NCBI RefSeq assembly: GCF_947090785.1
Contig: NZ_OX352320.1
Span: 2,108,001-2,172,000, forward strand
Length of the DNA stretch: 64,000 nucleotides
Reading direction: 5' to 3'
From: Rheinheimera sp. MM224
Lineage (GTDB): Bacteria > Pseudomonadota > Gammaproteobacteria > Enterobacterales > Alteromonadaceae
Shown: positions 44,091 to 53,853 of the stretch, piece by piece
Layout of the letters: each line of letters opens with the position of its first letter
How positions within the stretch are numbered: the first letter of the stretch is position 1
Position numbers and translations under genes: made by a program
Notes under the pieces: generated by a model
The model's input: only the letters and a program-made list of their open reading frames with translations
Told to the model about the DNA's origin: nothing
Databases searched by the model: none

Positions 44091-44855
44091 ATGACAGATA
44101 AAGAACTCAGCTACGGGCAAATGCTGCGATACAGCAGGCATATTATGCTTCCTTCCATAGAACTTGAAGGACAAACCAAGATCCATAACGCGCACGTCCT
44201 GATCCTGGGGTTGGGTGGGCTGGGCTGTGCTGCCGCGCAATATCTGGCGGCTTCAGGTATTGGCAAACTGACATTAGTGGATGACGACAGGGTAGAAAAA
44301 ACCAACCTGCAACGACAGGTTCTGCATTTTGAGTCAGCACTAGGTTGTGCAAAAGTGATCAGCGCAAAAAATACGCTCAGTCAGATCAATTCAGAGGTTC
44401 AAATTGATACCTTGGATCGTAGGTTAGCTCAGTCTGAACTGGCAGAGCTGCTGAAACAGGTTGATGTGGTCGCAGACTGCACAGATAACCTGAGCAGCAG
44501 GCAGCAAATCAATCAGCTTTGTTTTGAGCAAAAGGTGCCTTTAGTGTCAGGCGCTGCGATACGATTTGAAGGCCAGGTGGCCAGTTTAAGTATGCAAAGC
44601 GGAGACCCCTGTTATCTGTGCTTCAGCCGCTTTTTTACTGAGCAACCACAAAGCTGTTCAGAGACTGGTGTTTTTTCACCCACCGTAGGTATTATCGGAT
44701 CAATACAGGCGGCAGAAGTGTTGAAGTTAATTTGCAAAACGGGTGAACCTCTTACTGGGCGCTTGTTGTGTGTAGATGTTCAACACATGGTTTTTAACAG
44801 TTTCAGGATAGTGGCGGACCCGGATTGTCCGGTCTGCGGTTGTCCGGTGACGTGA
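44091..44855 (+). CDS. moeB: MoeB/ThiF-type adenylyltransferase
   Basis: 254 residues. It activates the MoaD C-terminus by adenylation so that MoaD can receive sulfur for molybdopterin synthesis. The ATP loop is LGLGGLGCAAAQYLAASG, the catalytic region DDDRVEKTNLQRQVLH and ADCTDNLSSRQ. The zinc site is CYLC and CPVC. It has no rhodanese domain, like E. coli MoeB. A remnant of this gene survives in the first cluster at 33812. It lies 79 bp after moaA. Confidence 0.95.
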   Translation: MTDKELSYGQMLRYSRHIMLPSIELEGQTKIHNAHVLILGLGGLGCAAAQYLAASGIGKLTLVDDDRVEKTNLQRQVLHFESALGCAKVISAKNTLSQINSEVQIDTLDRRLAQSELAELLKQVDVVADCTDNLSSRQQINQLCFEQKVPLVSGAAIRFEGQVASLSMQSGDPCYLCFSRFFTEQPQSCSETGVFSPTVGIIGSIQAAEVLKLICKTGEPLTGRLLCVDVQHMVFNSFRIVADPDCPVCGCPVT

Positions 44856-44982
44856 TAAGGCAGGCAGAAAGTTGATTTGTTTACGAATATAAAAAAGAAA
44901 AAAAGCCTGTACTTCGCGTTGCGCTTTACTCTGGTTATTTAAATGTGTTTCTTCCTCTGTTTTAATAAAAGGTAAATTGGGT

Positions 44983-45501
44983 ATGACGACTTCTGCTACC
45001 GCTCAACTAGTTCCGCTGAATATCGCAATTCTCACCGTTTCTGACACCAGAGATGAGCTGACTGACAGCTCTGGTGCTTACCTGAAAACACAAGTGTTAG
45101 CTGAAGGGCATCATTTGGTTGAGAAAAAAATCCTTAAAGATGAGCTTTATCAAATCCGTGCTTTGGTTGCCCACTGGATTGCGTCAGAGGAAATTGAAGT
45201 GGTATTGATCACCGGTGGAACTGGTTTTGCTGCCAGAGATTCGACCCCTGAAGCTGTACGGCCGTTATTTGATAAAACGATCGAGGGCTTTGGCGAGGTG
45301 TTCAGACAAGTGTCCTATCAGGAGATAGGTAATTCTACTATTCAATCCCGCGCTGTAGCAGGCCTAGCAAACGGAACTCTTATTTTTTGTATGCCTGGAT
45401 CCAGTGGAGCCTGCAAGACAGCATGGACTCATATTATCAAAGATCAGTTAGATTCAAGGCATAAACCTTGTAACTATGCGGCGCTGTTAAAGGCTCTCTG
45501 A
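44983..45501 (+). CDS. moaB: molybdopterin adenylyltransferase MoaB/MogA type
   Basis: 172 residues from the ATG at 44983, with AAAAGG upstream; a TTG at 44977 is less likely. The fold signature [29 protein letters not shown] and the glycine-rich [14 protein letters not shown] are present. MoaB adenylates molybdopterin before metal insertion by MoeA. Its last codons survive as a fragment in the first cluster. The gene is 127 bp after moeB, with a less tightly packed spacer than elsewhere in the operon. Confidence 0.93.
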   Translation: MTTSATAQLVPLNIAILTVSDTRDELTDSSGAYLKTQVLAEGHHLVEKKILKDELYQIRALVAHWIASEEIEVVLITGGTGFAARDSTPEAVRPLFDKTIEGFGEVFRQVSYQEIGNSTIQSRAVAGLANGTLIFCMPGSSGACKTAWTHIIKDQLDSRHKPCNYAALLKAL

Positions 45502-45533
45502 TCCACAATCTTTTTAATAACTCAGGGTATGGC

Positions 45534-46010
45534 ATGGGATTGACACATATTGACCAACATGGCCGAGCCTCTATGGTGGATGTCACAGGCAAACAACTCT
45601 CTGTCAGGGAGGCCAAAGCCGAGGGCTTTATACAGATGTCTGAATCAGCTTTTAGGATGCTGCTTGAACAGAAACATAAGAAAGGCGATGTGTTAGCTAC
45701 GGCCCGTATTGCTGGCATTCAGGGGGCAAAAAAGTGTGCAGATCTGATCCCTTTGTGCCATCCGTTAGCCTTGACTAAAGTTGCTGTCGATTTTGAGCTG
45801 ATACCACAAAGTCATCAGGTGCGTGTATACAGTTTGTGCAAACTGCAAGGTCAGACCGGCGTTGAAATGGAAGCACTGACAGCTGTCTCTGTTGCACTGC
45901 TGACCTTATTTGATATGTGTAAAGCTGAAGACCCTATGATGGAAATCTATGGCGTCAGGGTTTTGGCTAAATCAGGTGGAAAAAGTGGTGACTGGGAGCG
46001 TACTGAATGA
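45534..46010 (+). CDS. moaC: cyclic pyranopterin monophosphate synthase MoaC, copy 2
   Basis: 158 residues, near-identical in layout to copy 1: [44 protein letters not shown] and [11 protein letters not shown]. The stop overlaps the start of moaD (ATGA), showing translational coupling. Complete and expected functional. It acts with MoaA in forming cyclic pyranopterin phosphate. Confidence 0.96.
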   Translation: MGLTHIDQHGRASMVDVTGKQLSVREAKAEGFIQMSESAFRMLLEQKHKKGDVLATARIAGIQGAKKCADLIPLCHPLALTKVAVDFELIPQSHQVRVYSLCKLQGQTGVEMEALTAVSVALLTLFDMCKAEDPMMEIYGVRVLAKSGGKSGDWERTE

Positions 46011-46258
46011 GGACAAAAATCTTGTTTTTCGCTCAACTGAGAGAGTTATTAGGTTGTGATCAGATTGAGCTAGACCTGTGCGAATCTTTGGACATCAGAG
46101 CCTTAATCAATTTTATCATCCAAACCCACCCCTCATGGCAGGAACATTTACAGTCCTCCCAGCTAATGTGTGCTGTCAATCAACAACTGGTTGGGTCGGA
46201 TACGCTGGTCAAAGCAGGGGATGAAGTTGCATTTTTCCCGCCTGTCACCGGAGGTTAA
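46007..46258 (+). CDS. moaD: molybdopterin synthase sulfur carrier MoaD
   Basis: 83 residues, ubiquitin-like fold, ending VTGG; the C-terminal Gly-Gly becomes a thiocarboxylate after MoeB activation. ATG overlaps the stop of moaC. It forms molybdopterin synthase with MoaE next door. The first cluster holds only a shrunken remnant of it at 34463. Confidence 0.95.
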   Translation: MRTKILFFAQLRELLGCDQIELDLCESLDIRALINFIIQTHPSWQEHLQSSQLMCAVNQQLVGSDTLVKAGDEVAFFPPVTGG

Positions 46259-46259
46259 T

Positions 46260-46724
46260 GTGGATTATGTTGCCATTCAAACGGCGGATTTTAATCTGAC
46301 AGTTGAGTACCAGCACATGCTCGATGGAGCAACCTCGTCCGGAGCTGTAGTACTTTTTACTGGTTTAGTCAGAGATTTTAATCAGGGCGATCAGGTGATG
46401 GAGCTGGAGTTAGAACATTATCCGGGTATGGCAGAAAAGGCGCTACTGGCTATCATCGAAAAAGCCCGTCGACATTGGTCACTTGACCGGATCAGAGTGA
46501 TCCACAGAGTTGGAAAACTTTTGGTTTCTCAACAGATTGTGATGGTTGCAGTCAGCAGTGCACATCGCTCAGATGCTTTTTCTGCAGCTGTGTTCATTAT
46601 GGACTTTCTGAAAACTGAGGTGCCAATTTGGAAAAAAGAAGCCACAGACAAGGGCGGTCGATGGGTTGAATTTAATCAGAAAGAACTGGAGGCGAAAGCG
46701 CTCTGGCAGGCTAAAGGTTTATAA
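46260..46724 (+). CDS. moaE: molybdopterin synthase catalytic subunit MoaE (GTG start)
   Basis: 154 residues starting GTG at 46260, one base past the moaD stop, with GGAGG at 46250-46254 as a strong ribosome site; a longer in-frame start would overlap moaD heavily. Family segments: GAVVLFTGLVRDFNQGD, LELEHYPGMAEKAL, IHRVGKL and the C-terminal EVPIWKKEATDKGGRW. MoaE transfers two sulfurs from MoaD to form molybdopterin. There is only one copy in the window, so both moa clusters depend on it. Confidence 0.95.
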   Translation: MDYVAIQTADFNLTVEYQHMLDGATSSGAVVLFTGLVRDFNQGDQVMELELEHYPGMAEKALLAIIEKARRHWSLDRIRVIHRVGKLLVSQQIVMVAVSSAHRSDAFSAAVFIMDFLKTEVPIWKKEATDKGGRWVEFNQKELEAKALWQAKGL

Positions 46725-46750
46725 CCAACTTGAGAAAGGGGAGTCAGTGC

Positions 46751-48007
46751 ATGGACACTAAAACAGTCAGTCAGACTATGCTTTCTGTTGCACAAGCAAA
46801 GCAGTTGGTCTGGCAGGGGATTGAGCCAGTTCAAAGTATTGAGCTGGTTGACCTGGACCATGCCCTTGACAGAGTGCTGGCAGAGGCAGTGGTTTCTCCG
46901 ATAAATGTTCCTCTGCAGAATAATTCAGCTATGGATGGATACGCTCTTGTGACTGAAGAAAGCAGCCTGGGTGCAGTTATCCAACAATCAAAATTTCATT
47001 TGGTGGGCACTTCTTACGCTGGAATACCATTTTACGGTCAGCTGAAACCAGGCGATTGTATCCGTATCACCACAGGTGCTGTAGTGCCAAAGGACGCCAC
47101 TTCTATACTGATCCAGGAAAATGCGCGGATTGAGGAGGAGTTTGTTTACATCAGGCCGGGCGAACTTTGCCGGGTTGGAGAATTTATCAGGCTTGCGGGT
47201 GAGGACTTACAAAAAGATAAGCAGGTGTTTGCCGCTGGGAGACGCCTCAATAGCGTAGATTTAGGATTGCTCTCTTCTATAGGCATTACACAAGTCAAAG
47301 TTTTTGCTAAACCTCGGGTCGCCGTATTATCAACTGGCGATGAGCTAAAACAGGCTGGCGCAGAGCTTAGCGATGGCGAAATTTATGAAAGTAACAGAAT
47401 AGTCTTGCTGTCCATGCTGAAAAAAGCACATTGTGATGTGATTGATTTAGGCATTATTCCTGATGATAAACTTAAAATCAGAGACGCATTCTTACAGGGC
47501 GATCAACTGGCCGATCTGGTGATTTGCTCTGGAGGTGTATCTGTTGGCGATGCTGATTTTACCCGGGAAGTAGTACAGCAGGTCGGACAGATTGGCTTTT
47601 GGAAAGTTGCAGCTAAACCCGGAAAACCTTTTGCTTTTGGAACCTTACCCAACAGCTACTTTTTTGGTTTACCAGGCAATCCTGTTTCCACAGCTGTGAC
47701 TTTTGATCTGTTGGTGCGGATTGGGCTTAATAAGCTGGCTGGTCAGTCAGAGCATAGCCCTGCTGTGGTTTTTTATGCAGAACTCGAATCACCTATAAAG
47801 AAGCAGCCCGGCAGAGCGGAGTTTCAGCGTGCTATTGCTTATAGTGATGAGCAGGGCCTGCTTAAAGTGCGGCCTCTAGGAAACCAAAGTTCAGGTGTTT
47901 TATCTTCAATGAGCCAGGCAAACTGTTATCTTTGTTTGAGTGCAGAGCAGGGAGATATGCAGGTTTCTGAGCGGGTAGAAATTCAGTTTTTTAACCAGCG
48001 TTTTTAA
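46751..48007 (+). CDS. moeA: molybdopterin molybdenumtransferase MoeA
   Basis: 418 residues from the ATG at 46751, with GGGGAG upstream. Inserts molybdate into adenylated molybdopterin. Domain signatures: QNNSAMDGYAL, RITTGAVVPKDATSIL, the MPT-binding VAVLSTGDEL and GGVSVGDADF, and GKPFAFGTL with FGLPGNPVST. Complete length for the family. Sits between moaE and a MocA-like gene in the operon. Confidence 0.96.
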   Translation: MDTKTVSQTMLSVAQAKQLVWQGIEPVQSIELVDLDHALDRVLAEAVVSPINVPLQNNSAMDGYALVTEESSLGAVIQQSKFHLVGTSYAGIPFYGQLKPGDCIRITTGAVVPKDATSILIQENARIEEEFVYIRPGELCRVGEFIRLAGEDLQKDKQVFAAGRRLNSVDLGLLSSIGITQVKVFAKPRVAVLSTGDELKQAGAELSDGEIYESNRIVLLSMLKKAHCDVIDLGIIPDDKLKIRDAFLQGDQLADLVICSGGVSVGDADFTREVVQQVGQIGFWKVAAKPGKPFAFGTLPNSYFFGLPGNPVSTAVTFDLLVRIGLNKLAGQSEHSPAVVFYAELESPIKKQPGRAEFQRAIAYSDEQGLLKVRPLGNQSSGVLSSMSQANCYLCLSAEQGDMQVSERVEIQFFNQRF

Positions 48008-48030
48008 CCAGGCTCTGAAGGTGGTGCTGA

Positions 48031-48681
48031 ATGACCAGATTGGTAACTATTATTTTGGCTGCCGGAAACTCGTCACGTTTTGGCGGTTGTAAATTATTGG
48101 CCGACGCTGCTGGGACACCTGTTTTAGGCAGAGTATTGCAACAAGCCATGGTTTGCTTTGATGGGCCTTTGTATCTGATCTCTGGTTATTGGCATCAGGA
48201 TATCCTGGGGGCTAGAGCCAGAGGAGAAATTGCCGATATTCCGGTGCTTTATCATTCGCATTGGAACCTGGGTATGGGACAAAGCATCAGCTTTGCTGTA
48301 AATCAGCTTGCGGATCAATATGATGGTGTTGTTATTGTGTTGGCTGACCAAATCAATATACAGGCAGAGGACTTCCTCCGGCTTAGGGATGCGTTTAAAG
48401 ACGCAGATGCAGCTTGTGCTCTGTACGATGGAAGAAGAGGGGCACCGGCAATTTTTGCCCCTTCTTTGTTTTCTGAGTTAAAGCAACTTTCCGGTGAGCA
48501 AGGCGCTAAAGCCTTGTTGTATAACCCCAGTTATCGTATTACAGAGGTTGCAATGGAGAATGCGAACTGTGACATAGACACCAGGGAAGCGCTGCAGCAG
48601 TGGTTAATTGCTTACCAGGATCAGGGAACATCAGCTGTTTCCTCAGATCAGACTCATCAAAGTATCAGGGGGAGTGAATAG
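48031..48681 (+). CDS. mocA: MobA/MocA-like nucleotidyltransferase
   Basis: 216 residues. N-terminal nucleotide loop IILAAGNSSRFGGCKLL and VLADQ metal site typical of NTP transferases of the MobA/MocA group. MocA attaches CMP to molybdopterin (MCD cofactor), the form used by xanthine-dehydrogenase-family enzymes such as the one at 39126. The GQSISFAV block agrees with MocA. The MocA versus MobA choice is inferred from the resident enzyme type. Confidence 0.85.
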   Translation: MTRLVTIILAAGNSSRFGGCKLLADAAGTPVLGRVLQQAMVCFDGPLYLISGYWHQDILGARARGEIADIPVLYHSHWNLGMGQSISFAVNQLADQYDGVVIVLADQINIQAEDFLRLRDAFKDADAACALYDGRRGAPAIFAPSLFSELKQLSGEQGAKALLYNPSYRITEVAMENANCDIDTREALQQWLIAYQDQGTSAVSSDQTHQSIRGSE

Positions 48682-48683
48682 CT

Positions 48684-49436
48684 ATGAGAGCGTCTTTGTT
48701 GGCTTTGCTTTTACTCTGTTTCTCTTCTTTACTCAGTGCAGAGAGAATCACTATAGCTGCAGCTTCTGATTTACGTTTTGCCTTAGATGAGGTGATAGTT
48801 GAGTACAAGCGGTTGCATACAGAGGCTCAGATCGAGGTGATTTATGGGTCTTCAGGCAAAATGACAACTCAGATCATTCATGGTGCGCCTTATGATCTGT
48901 TTTTTTCTGCTGATATTGCTTTTACACAACGACTGAAAGCAGCAGGCCTTGCGGCGTCAGAACCTGAAGTTTACGCTCTTGGTCGTATTGTGCTTTGGAG
49001 TGCCTCTACTGATGCCAGTCGTCTGACCCTCGCTGATTTGACCAATCAAAAATTCAAACGTATTGCTATAGCACAACCTACTCATGCTCCTTATGGCATG
49101 AGAGCCAAAGAAGCAATGCTGGCGGCTGGGGTTTGGCAGCAAGTGCAGTCAAAGTTAGTCTTTGCAGAGAATATAGCGCAGGCGGCTCAAATGGCTCAAT
49201 CCGGAGCTGCGGATATAGCTGTGATTGCGTTGTCGCTGGTGAAGTTTCCTGACTTTAAAAGTCAGGGTTACTCTCTGATCCCTGCCGAGTTGCATAAACC
49301 GCTGACTCAGGGGTATGTAGTGACCCAGAGAGGCAAAGACAAAAAGGAAGTACTCGACTTTGCCCGCTTTATGGCAACGGACAGTGCTCATCTCATCATG
49401 AAAAAGTACGGCTTCACGGTGCCGGACTCACAATAA
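48684..49436 (+). CDS. modA: molybdate-binding periplasmic protein ModA
   Basis: 250 residues with a signal peptide (SLLALLLLCFSSLLSA). Mature sequence ITIAAASDLRFALDEVI and IEVIYGSSGKMTTQI show the Ser residues that bind molybdate. It delivers molybdate to ModBC. Starts 2 bp after the MocA-like gene, so uptake and cofactor assembly are co-transcribed. Confidence 0.94.
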   Translation: MRASLLALLLLCFSSLLSAERITIAAASDLRFALDEVIVEYKRLHTEAQIEVIYGSSGKMTTQIIHGAPYDLFFSADIAFTQRLKAAGLAASEPEVYALGRIVLWSASTDASRLTLADLTNQKFKRIAIAQPTHAPYGMRAKEAMLAAGVWQQVQSKLVFAENIAQAAQMAQSGAADIAVIALSLVKFPDFKSQGYSLIPAELHKPLTQGYVVTQRGKDKKEVLDFARFMATDSAHLIMKKYGFTVPDSQ

Positions 49437-49451
49437 CTCAGACAAGGCCCT

Positions 49452-50132
49452 ATGGAATTATCCAGCGCGGACTGGCAAGCTATCTTTGTTACCATACGGT
49501 TGTGCACGTATAGCACAATGATTTTACTTCTTATTGCGACGCCTCTGGCCTGGTGGCTGAGTCGTGGCCATGATGTTTTTCGTACCTGTATCCAGACTCT
49601 GGTCGCACTGCCTTTGGTTTTACCGCCGACCGTATTGGGTTTTTACTTGCTGCTATTACTGGGGCCGCAGGGCGCTATTGGCCACTATCTGGATAGTGTC
49701 GGAATAGGCCATCTGGCGTTTCGTTTTGAAGGTATATTAATAGCGTCGGTGCTTTATTCTTTGCCTTTTGCTGTACAGCCTTTGTATCAGGCTTTTGTTC
49801 GCTTGGGGCATACACCGCTTGAGGTAGCGGCAAGCCTGGGAGCTGGTCCTGTCGACCGGTTTTTCAGTGTGATTTTGCCGCTTTGCCGTGGAGGTTTTAT
49901 TGTCGCTGCGACCTTAAGTTTTGCCCACACTATGGGCGAGTTTGGTGTAATTTTGATGCTCGGTGGCAGTATCCCAGGAGAAACCCGGGTGTTATCTGTA
50001 CTTATTTACGACCACACCGAAGCCATGAACTATCAGGCGGCACATCAATTATCTTTGCTGCTGCTTGGCTTTTCATTTTTGGTACTGTTTTTGGTCTATG
50101 GCATTCAAAAAAGTGTTGAGACCAAATCATGA
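49452..50132 (+). CDS. modB: molybdate ABC transporter permease ModB
   Basis: 226 residues with about five to six membrane helices and the EAA-type cytoplasmic loop (EVAASLGAGPVDRFFSVILPLCRGG). The stop overlaps the modC ATG (ATGA). It forms the inner-membrane channel of the molybdate importer. Confidence 0.94.
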   Translation: MELSSADWQAIFVTIRLCTYSTMILLLIATPLAWWLSRGHDVFRTCIQTLVALPLVLPPTVLGFYLLLLLGPQGAIGHYLDSVGIGHLAFRFEGILIASVLYSLPFAVQPLYQAFVRLGHTPLEVAASLGAGPVDRFFSVILPLCRGGFIVAATLSFAHTMGEFGVILMLGGSIPGETRVLSVLIYDHTEAMNYQAAHQLSLLLLGFSFLVLFLVYGIQKSVETKS

Positions 50133-51193
50133 AGGGCTTAAAAGTACAAGCCAATTGGCGCAGAACCGATTTCAGCTTAACAGTGGATACAGTGTTGCCG
50201 GCGCAAGGGATCACCGCGCTGTTTGGCCGCTCTGGCAGCGGAAAAACCAGTCTGCTTCGGCTTATAGCAGGTCTTGATCGAGTTGCTGGTGCTCATGTTC
50301 TGTTTAACGGCGAATGCTGGCAGGATGAGCAGCATTTTTTGTCTGTGCCCAAGCGCCGTATTGGTTTGGTATTGCAGGACAGCAGTCTGTTACCACATTT
50401 ATCTGTTATGGATAATTTACTCTACGGTTACCTTCGTACGCCAAAGGCCATAAGAGCCATAGATCTACCTGCGGTGCTTGAATTACTTGAGTTGCAGCCA
50501 CTACTGAGTCGTGACGTCAACAAGCTCTCCGGCGGACAAAAACAACGAGTCGCGTTAGGAAGGGCCTTATTGCGCAGCCCGCAAATCTTGCTGCTGGATG
50601 AGCCTTTCACCGCGCTGGATCGCCAGAGCAAAGCTGAGATTATTCCTTTTATCAGACGTTTAGTCCGCGAAACGGCTCTGCCCGCCCTTTTGATCAGCCA
50701 CGATCCGACCGAAGTCGAGCAACTTGCCGACCATGTTGCATTTATGCAGGGTGGTAAGGTGACGTCAATACAAAAACTTACCGAAGTGTTGGCGGATCCT
50801 TGCACGCCTTTATTTGAATACTCAGATCCGACTGTGGTAATAGAAGGTGAGTTCATCTCAACTGCCAACTCTGGGTATTTTTGTGCTGCACAGACCCGAT
50901 TTTTTGTTGCGGCGTCTGCACAATTAAAACAGAAAAAAAGCACTCGCTTAAGAGTGAAAGCCAGCGACGTTGCGTTATCGCTGAGTGCTTTGGAGGATGT
51001 TAGTTTTCAGAATCAGCTCCAGGCTAAAGTCATAGCGATAGAGCCTTACAAAAATAACGTGATAGTGACACTGCAACTTGTTGATCAACAAATCCTGCTG
51101 TCAATGATAAGTCCGCAAGCCATAACCCGCTTACAGCTGAGTGTTGGTTGCTTTGTGGTGGCGTTAATTAAAGCGACAGCAATTGACGAGTAA
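50129..51193 (+). CDS. modC: molybdate ABC transporter ATPase ModC
   Basis: 354 residues. Walker A GRSGSGKTS, signature LSGGQKQRVALGRAL, Walker B ILLLDEPF and His loop ISHDPTEVEQL. A C-terminal TOBE (Mop-like) domain (residues ~290-350) could sense molybdate. Energises ModB. It is the last gene of the cofactor operon, followed by convergent genes. Confidence 0.94.
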   Translation: MKGLKVQANWRRTDFSLTVDTVLPAQGITALFGRSGSGKTSLLRLIAGLDRVAGAHVLFNGECWQDEQHFLSVPKRRIGLVLQDSSLLPHLSVMDNLLYGYLRTPKAIRAIDLPAVLELLELQPLLSRDVNKLSGGQKQRVALGRALLRSPQILLLDEPFTALDRQSKAEIIPFIRRLVRETALPALLISHDPTEVEQLADHVAFMQGGKVTSIQKLTEVLADPCTPLFEYSDPTVVIEGEFISTANSGYFCAAQTRFFVAASAQLKQKKSTRLRVKASDVALSLSALEDVSFQNQLQAKVIAIEPYKNNVIVTLQLVDQQILLSMISPQAITRLQLSVGCFVVALIKATAIDE

Positions 51194-51253
51194 ATAAGCA
51201 ACAAGCACTAGGCATAGGAGCAAAGCCGTTTTTGCCGCTTAGGGGACGTTTTG

Positions 51254-52078
51254 CTAAAGCACTTCCAATGCCAGAGCTTCTTGTTCTGACAAATAACGCG
51301 TAAAAATCCGCTGCAAAGTGCCATCTTGTTTCATCTGCTGCATTAAAGCACGCCATTGCTCCATCTGTTGTTCAGTGAAGCTGGATTTTGCTAAGACTAA
51401 ACCATGCTGAAGGCCTTCTTCTTGCAGCGCCCAATCCAGAATTCGTATCTTCGGGCTGAGTTGCAACTCAGGGATAAAATGACGGTAGGCTGGCACCTGA
51501 GCAAAAATGGCGTGAACCCGTTCCTGCTTCAAGGCTTTAAACAAGGTTCTGCTGTCCGGGTAGTATTGCAGTCTGCCCAAGGTTGCCAGCTGTTGTAACA
51601 GCTCATCGTTGAGTTGACCATGTTGAAAAGATCGCACTGCACCAAAAATTAAATTTGAGCGCTTTAGAAAATCAGCCGCTTGCACAACGGATAATGGCAC
51701 TGAAGGGGCTAACACCACCATACTTTTCATTTGCATGTATGGAATAAACCAGGCAAAGCGGCGACGTTTAGTTGAAGCCATACCAGACACACTGATATCA
51801 AGCGTTCCCTGTTCCAAATCGTGCCAGATCCTGGCTCTGGGTATCAGACTGCTATAGAGCTTACAGCCTGTACGCTTACGAATTTCATCGACAATATCTT
51901 TGTCTATCCCGCTGCGACCATGAAAAAATAACAAGCCATGCTCGTATAGTCCGACCGACCAGGCTTTCGCCGGACAGTCTAATACGTCTACGGCTTTTGC
52001 TGAGCTTGAGCTGAGCAGCGCTACGAACCACAAAAGCGCCGCACAGCTGTATTTGAACCTGAGCAATACGGTAGTCAT
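51254..52078 (-). CDS. periplasmic solute-binding protein, family 3-like
   Basis: 274 residues with a signal peptide (CAALLWFVALLSSSSAKA). Body matches amino-acid-type solute-binding folds: SGIDKDIVDEIRKRTG, LEQGTLDISVSGMASTKRR. No permease or ATPase gene is adjacent, so it may be a sensor or a stand-alone binding protein. The start overlaps the upstream hydrolase stop (TGATG). Confidence 0.8.
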   Translation of the reverse strand: MTTVLLRFKYSCAALLWFVALLSSSSAKAVDVLDCPAKAWSVGLYEHGLLFFHGRSGIDKDIVDEIRKRTGCKLYSSLIPRARIWHDLEQGTLDISVSGMASTKRRRFAWFIPYMQMKSMVVLAPSVPLSVVQAADFLKRSNLIFGAVRSFQHGQLNDELLQQLATLGRLQYYPDSRTLFKALKQERVHAIFAQVPAYRHFIPELQLSPKIRILDWALQEEGLQHGLVLAKSSFTEQQMEQWRALMQQMKQDGTLQRIFTRYLSEQEALALEVL

Positions 52079-52779
52079 CAGAGTAGGCTGGCTTTTGCAA
52101 TCAGAGCTGCAACAGCTTCAGATTGAGAGATATAAATTGCATGGCTGCCAGATACTTCGCAAACCAGAGCGCCAGCTCGATTGGCCATCTGCTGCTGAGC
52201 CAAAGCAGGGATCATCTTGTCGTCTTTCGCTAGCAGATACCAGCTAGGCTTCGCCTTCCAGGACGGAACTGTTACTGTGCCAGTCAGCGCCGCCAGACCC
52301 CATGGGATCTGCGATGCCGCGATAAAATCCGCCAGCGGTGATGGAATATCATCCGCGAATGAGGCCGCAAACTTTTGTTTATCGAGGCGAACGAAGCCAT
52401 CTTGTGCCGGAATGATAGGGGCATGGGGCGCGTCTGATGGGAAGCTGTCCACTAAAGTTTTGACCGACTCGCCCGCATCCGGCACAAAAGCAGCAATATA
52501 AACCAGCCCTTTGACCTTGGGATCATTACCTGCTTCTGTGATCACAGCGCCACCATAAGAATGACCAACCAAAAGGACAGGTCCTTGCATTGCAGCTATC
52601 GCATCTTTGGTACGAGCAACATCATCTGCCAGTGACGAGGTAGGATTTTGCATCACAGCAACCTGATACCCTTGCTGTTGCAGCAATTGATACACACTTT
52701 GCCAGCCAGAGCCTCCAACAAAGGCACCATGAACTAACAAGATGTTTTTGACGCGACTTGGTGCGTTCAAACCCGACAT
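52078..52779 (-). CDS. alpha/beta hydrolase
   Basis: 233 residues from the ATG at 52779. Core motifs NILLVHGAFVGGSGW (oxyanion hole), nucleophile elbow GHSYGG, and catalytic His in SGSHAIYIS. Looks like the pheophorbidase/EstC-type small esterases. Coupled by overlap to the binding-protein gene. Substrate unknown. Confidence 0.88.
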   Translation of the reverse strand: MSGLNAPSRVKNILLVHGAFVGGSGWQSVYQLLQQQGYQVAVMQNPTSSLADDVARTKDAIAAMQGPVLLVGHSYGGAVITEAGNDPKVKGLVYIAAFVPDAGESVKTLVDSFPSDAPHAPIIPAQDGFVRLDKQKFAASFADDIPSPLADFIAASQIPWGLAALTGTVTVPSWKAKPSWYLLAKDDKMIPALAQQQMANRAGALVCEVSGSHAIYISQSEAVAALIAKASLL

Positions 52780-52917
52780 AGAGCTTTCCTTATGAAGACA
52801 TAAAGGTCTTAGCCTGCTGGCCTTCAGCACTCATTGCTGAGTGGGGACTTCTGACGAAGCAGGGTATAAAAAGTAGCGAGCCGAATCCGTTTCTTTGGTT
52901 GGGCCCGCCGCTATCGT

Positions 52918-53853
52918 TTAAGGTTTGGTAGTCGCGTTTAAAAACTTCAGCATCTCTGCTGCTATTTCTCTGCCATGAGTTTCTATAGCAAAGTGGCCAG
53001 TGTTTAAAAACTTAATTTGCGCTTTTGGATTGTCGCGTTTGAAAGCTTTAGCACCAGCAGGCAAGAAAAATGGGTCCTTTTCACCCCAGATAGCCAGCAG
53101 CGGCGGTTGGTGGCTTCGGAAAAATTTATGCAGTTCTTCGTACTGTTTAATATTCTGACCATAGTCAAGTAACAAGTCTATCTGTACCTCAACACCGATA
53201 CGCTCTATTGCCGCATAAGCCAATTGGTAACTTTCTGGTGCCAGCAGAGTGGTGTCCTGGACGCCTTCAGTGTATTGCCACTTGATCATGTCTAGCGAAT
53301 TGAACTGGCGCAGAGTTTCGCGGTTTGCAGGAGTAGGTGCAGCCCAGGCTTTGCGAATATCAGTCCAACCTGCGCTTAACCCTTCTTCATAACCATTGCC
53401 ATTCTGACTGACGATAGCAGTAATTTTTTCAGGATTTTTTACAGCCAGGCGCCAGCCGACCGGAGCGCCGTAATCGAATACATAGATGGCATAACGTTGC
53501 AGTCCTTTCGCCACAGTAAAGGCGTCGATGACGGACGCCAGATTGTCGAAGCTATACTTAAATTGAACACCTGGTTTCACAGTAGTTTGTCCAAAACCTG
53601 GTAAATCTGGTGCTATCACATGATATTTTTCAGCCAGTTTAGGAATTAACTCGCGGAACATATGTGACGAAGCACCAAAACCGTGTAACAGCAGCACTGC
53701 AGGCGCAGCTGCTGACCCAGCCTCGCGGTAGAATACATCGACACCCTGAATATCTATGCTTTGGTGATGAACCTGTACAGAACTGCTCTCAGCCTTTGCT
53801 ATGAAAGCCGCGAACAGAGTTACGACGGCAAACAGAATGGTTTTGATATTCAT
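52918..53853 (-). CDS. exported alpha/beta hydrolase (epoxide hydrolase/haloalkane dehalogenase-like)
   Basis: 311 residues with a signal peptide (TILFAVVTLFAAFIAKA). HGFGASSHMFRELIPKLA oxyanion segment. The nucleophile elbow reads VFDYGAPVGW, where Asp takes the usual nucleophile place as in epoxide hydrolases and dehalogenases. The C-terminal His is in NTGHFAIETHG. The Asp nucleophile and acid in WGEKDPFF support that group. Substrate not known. Confidence 0.85.
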   Translation of the reverse strand: MNIKTILFAVVTLFAAFIAKAESSSVQVHHQSIDIQGVDVFYREAGSAAAPAVLLLHGFGASSHMFRELIPKLAEKYHVIAPDLPGFGQTTVKPGVQFKYSFDNLASVIDAFTVAKGLQRYAIYVFDYGAPVGWRLAVKNPEKITAIVSQNGNGYEEGLSAGWTDIRKAWAAPTPANRETLRQFNSLDMIKWQYTEGVQDTTLLAPESYQLAYAAIERIGVEVQIDLLLDYGQNIKQYEELHKFFRSHQPPLLAIWGEKDPFFLPAGAKAFKRDNPKAQIKFLNTGHFAIETHGREIAAEMLKFLNATTKP

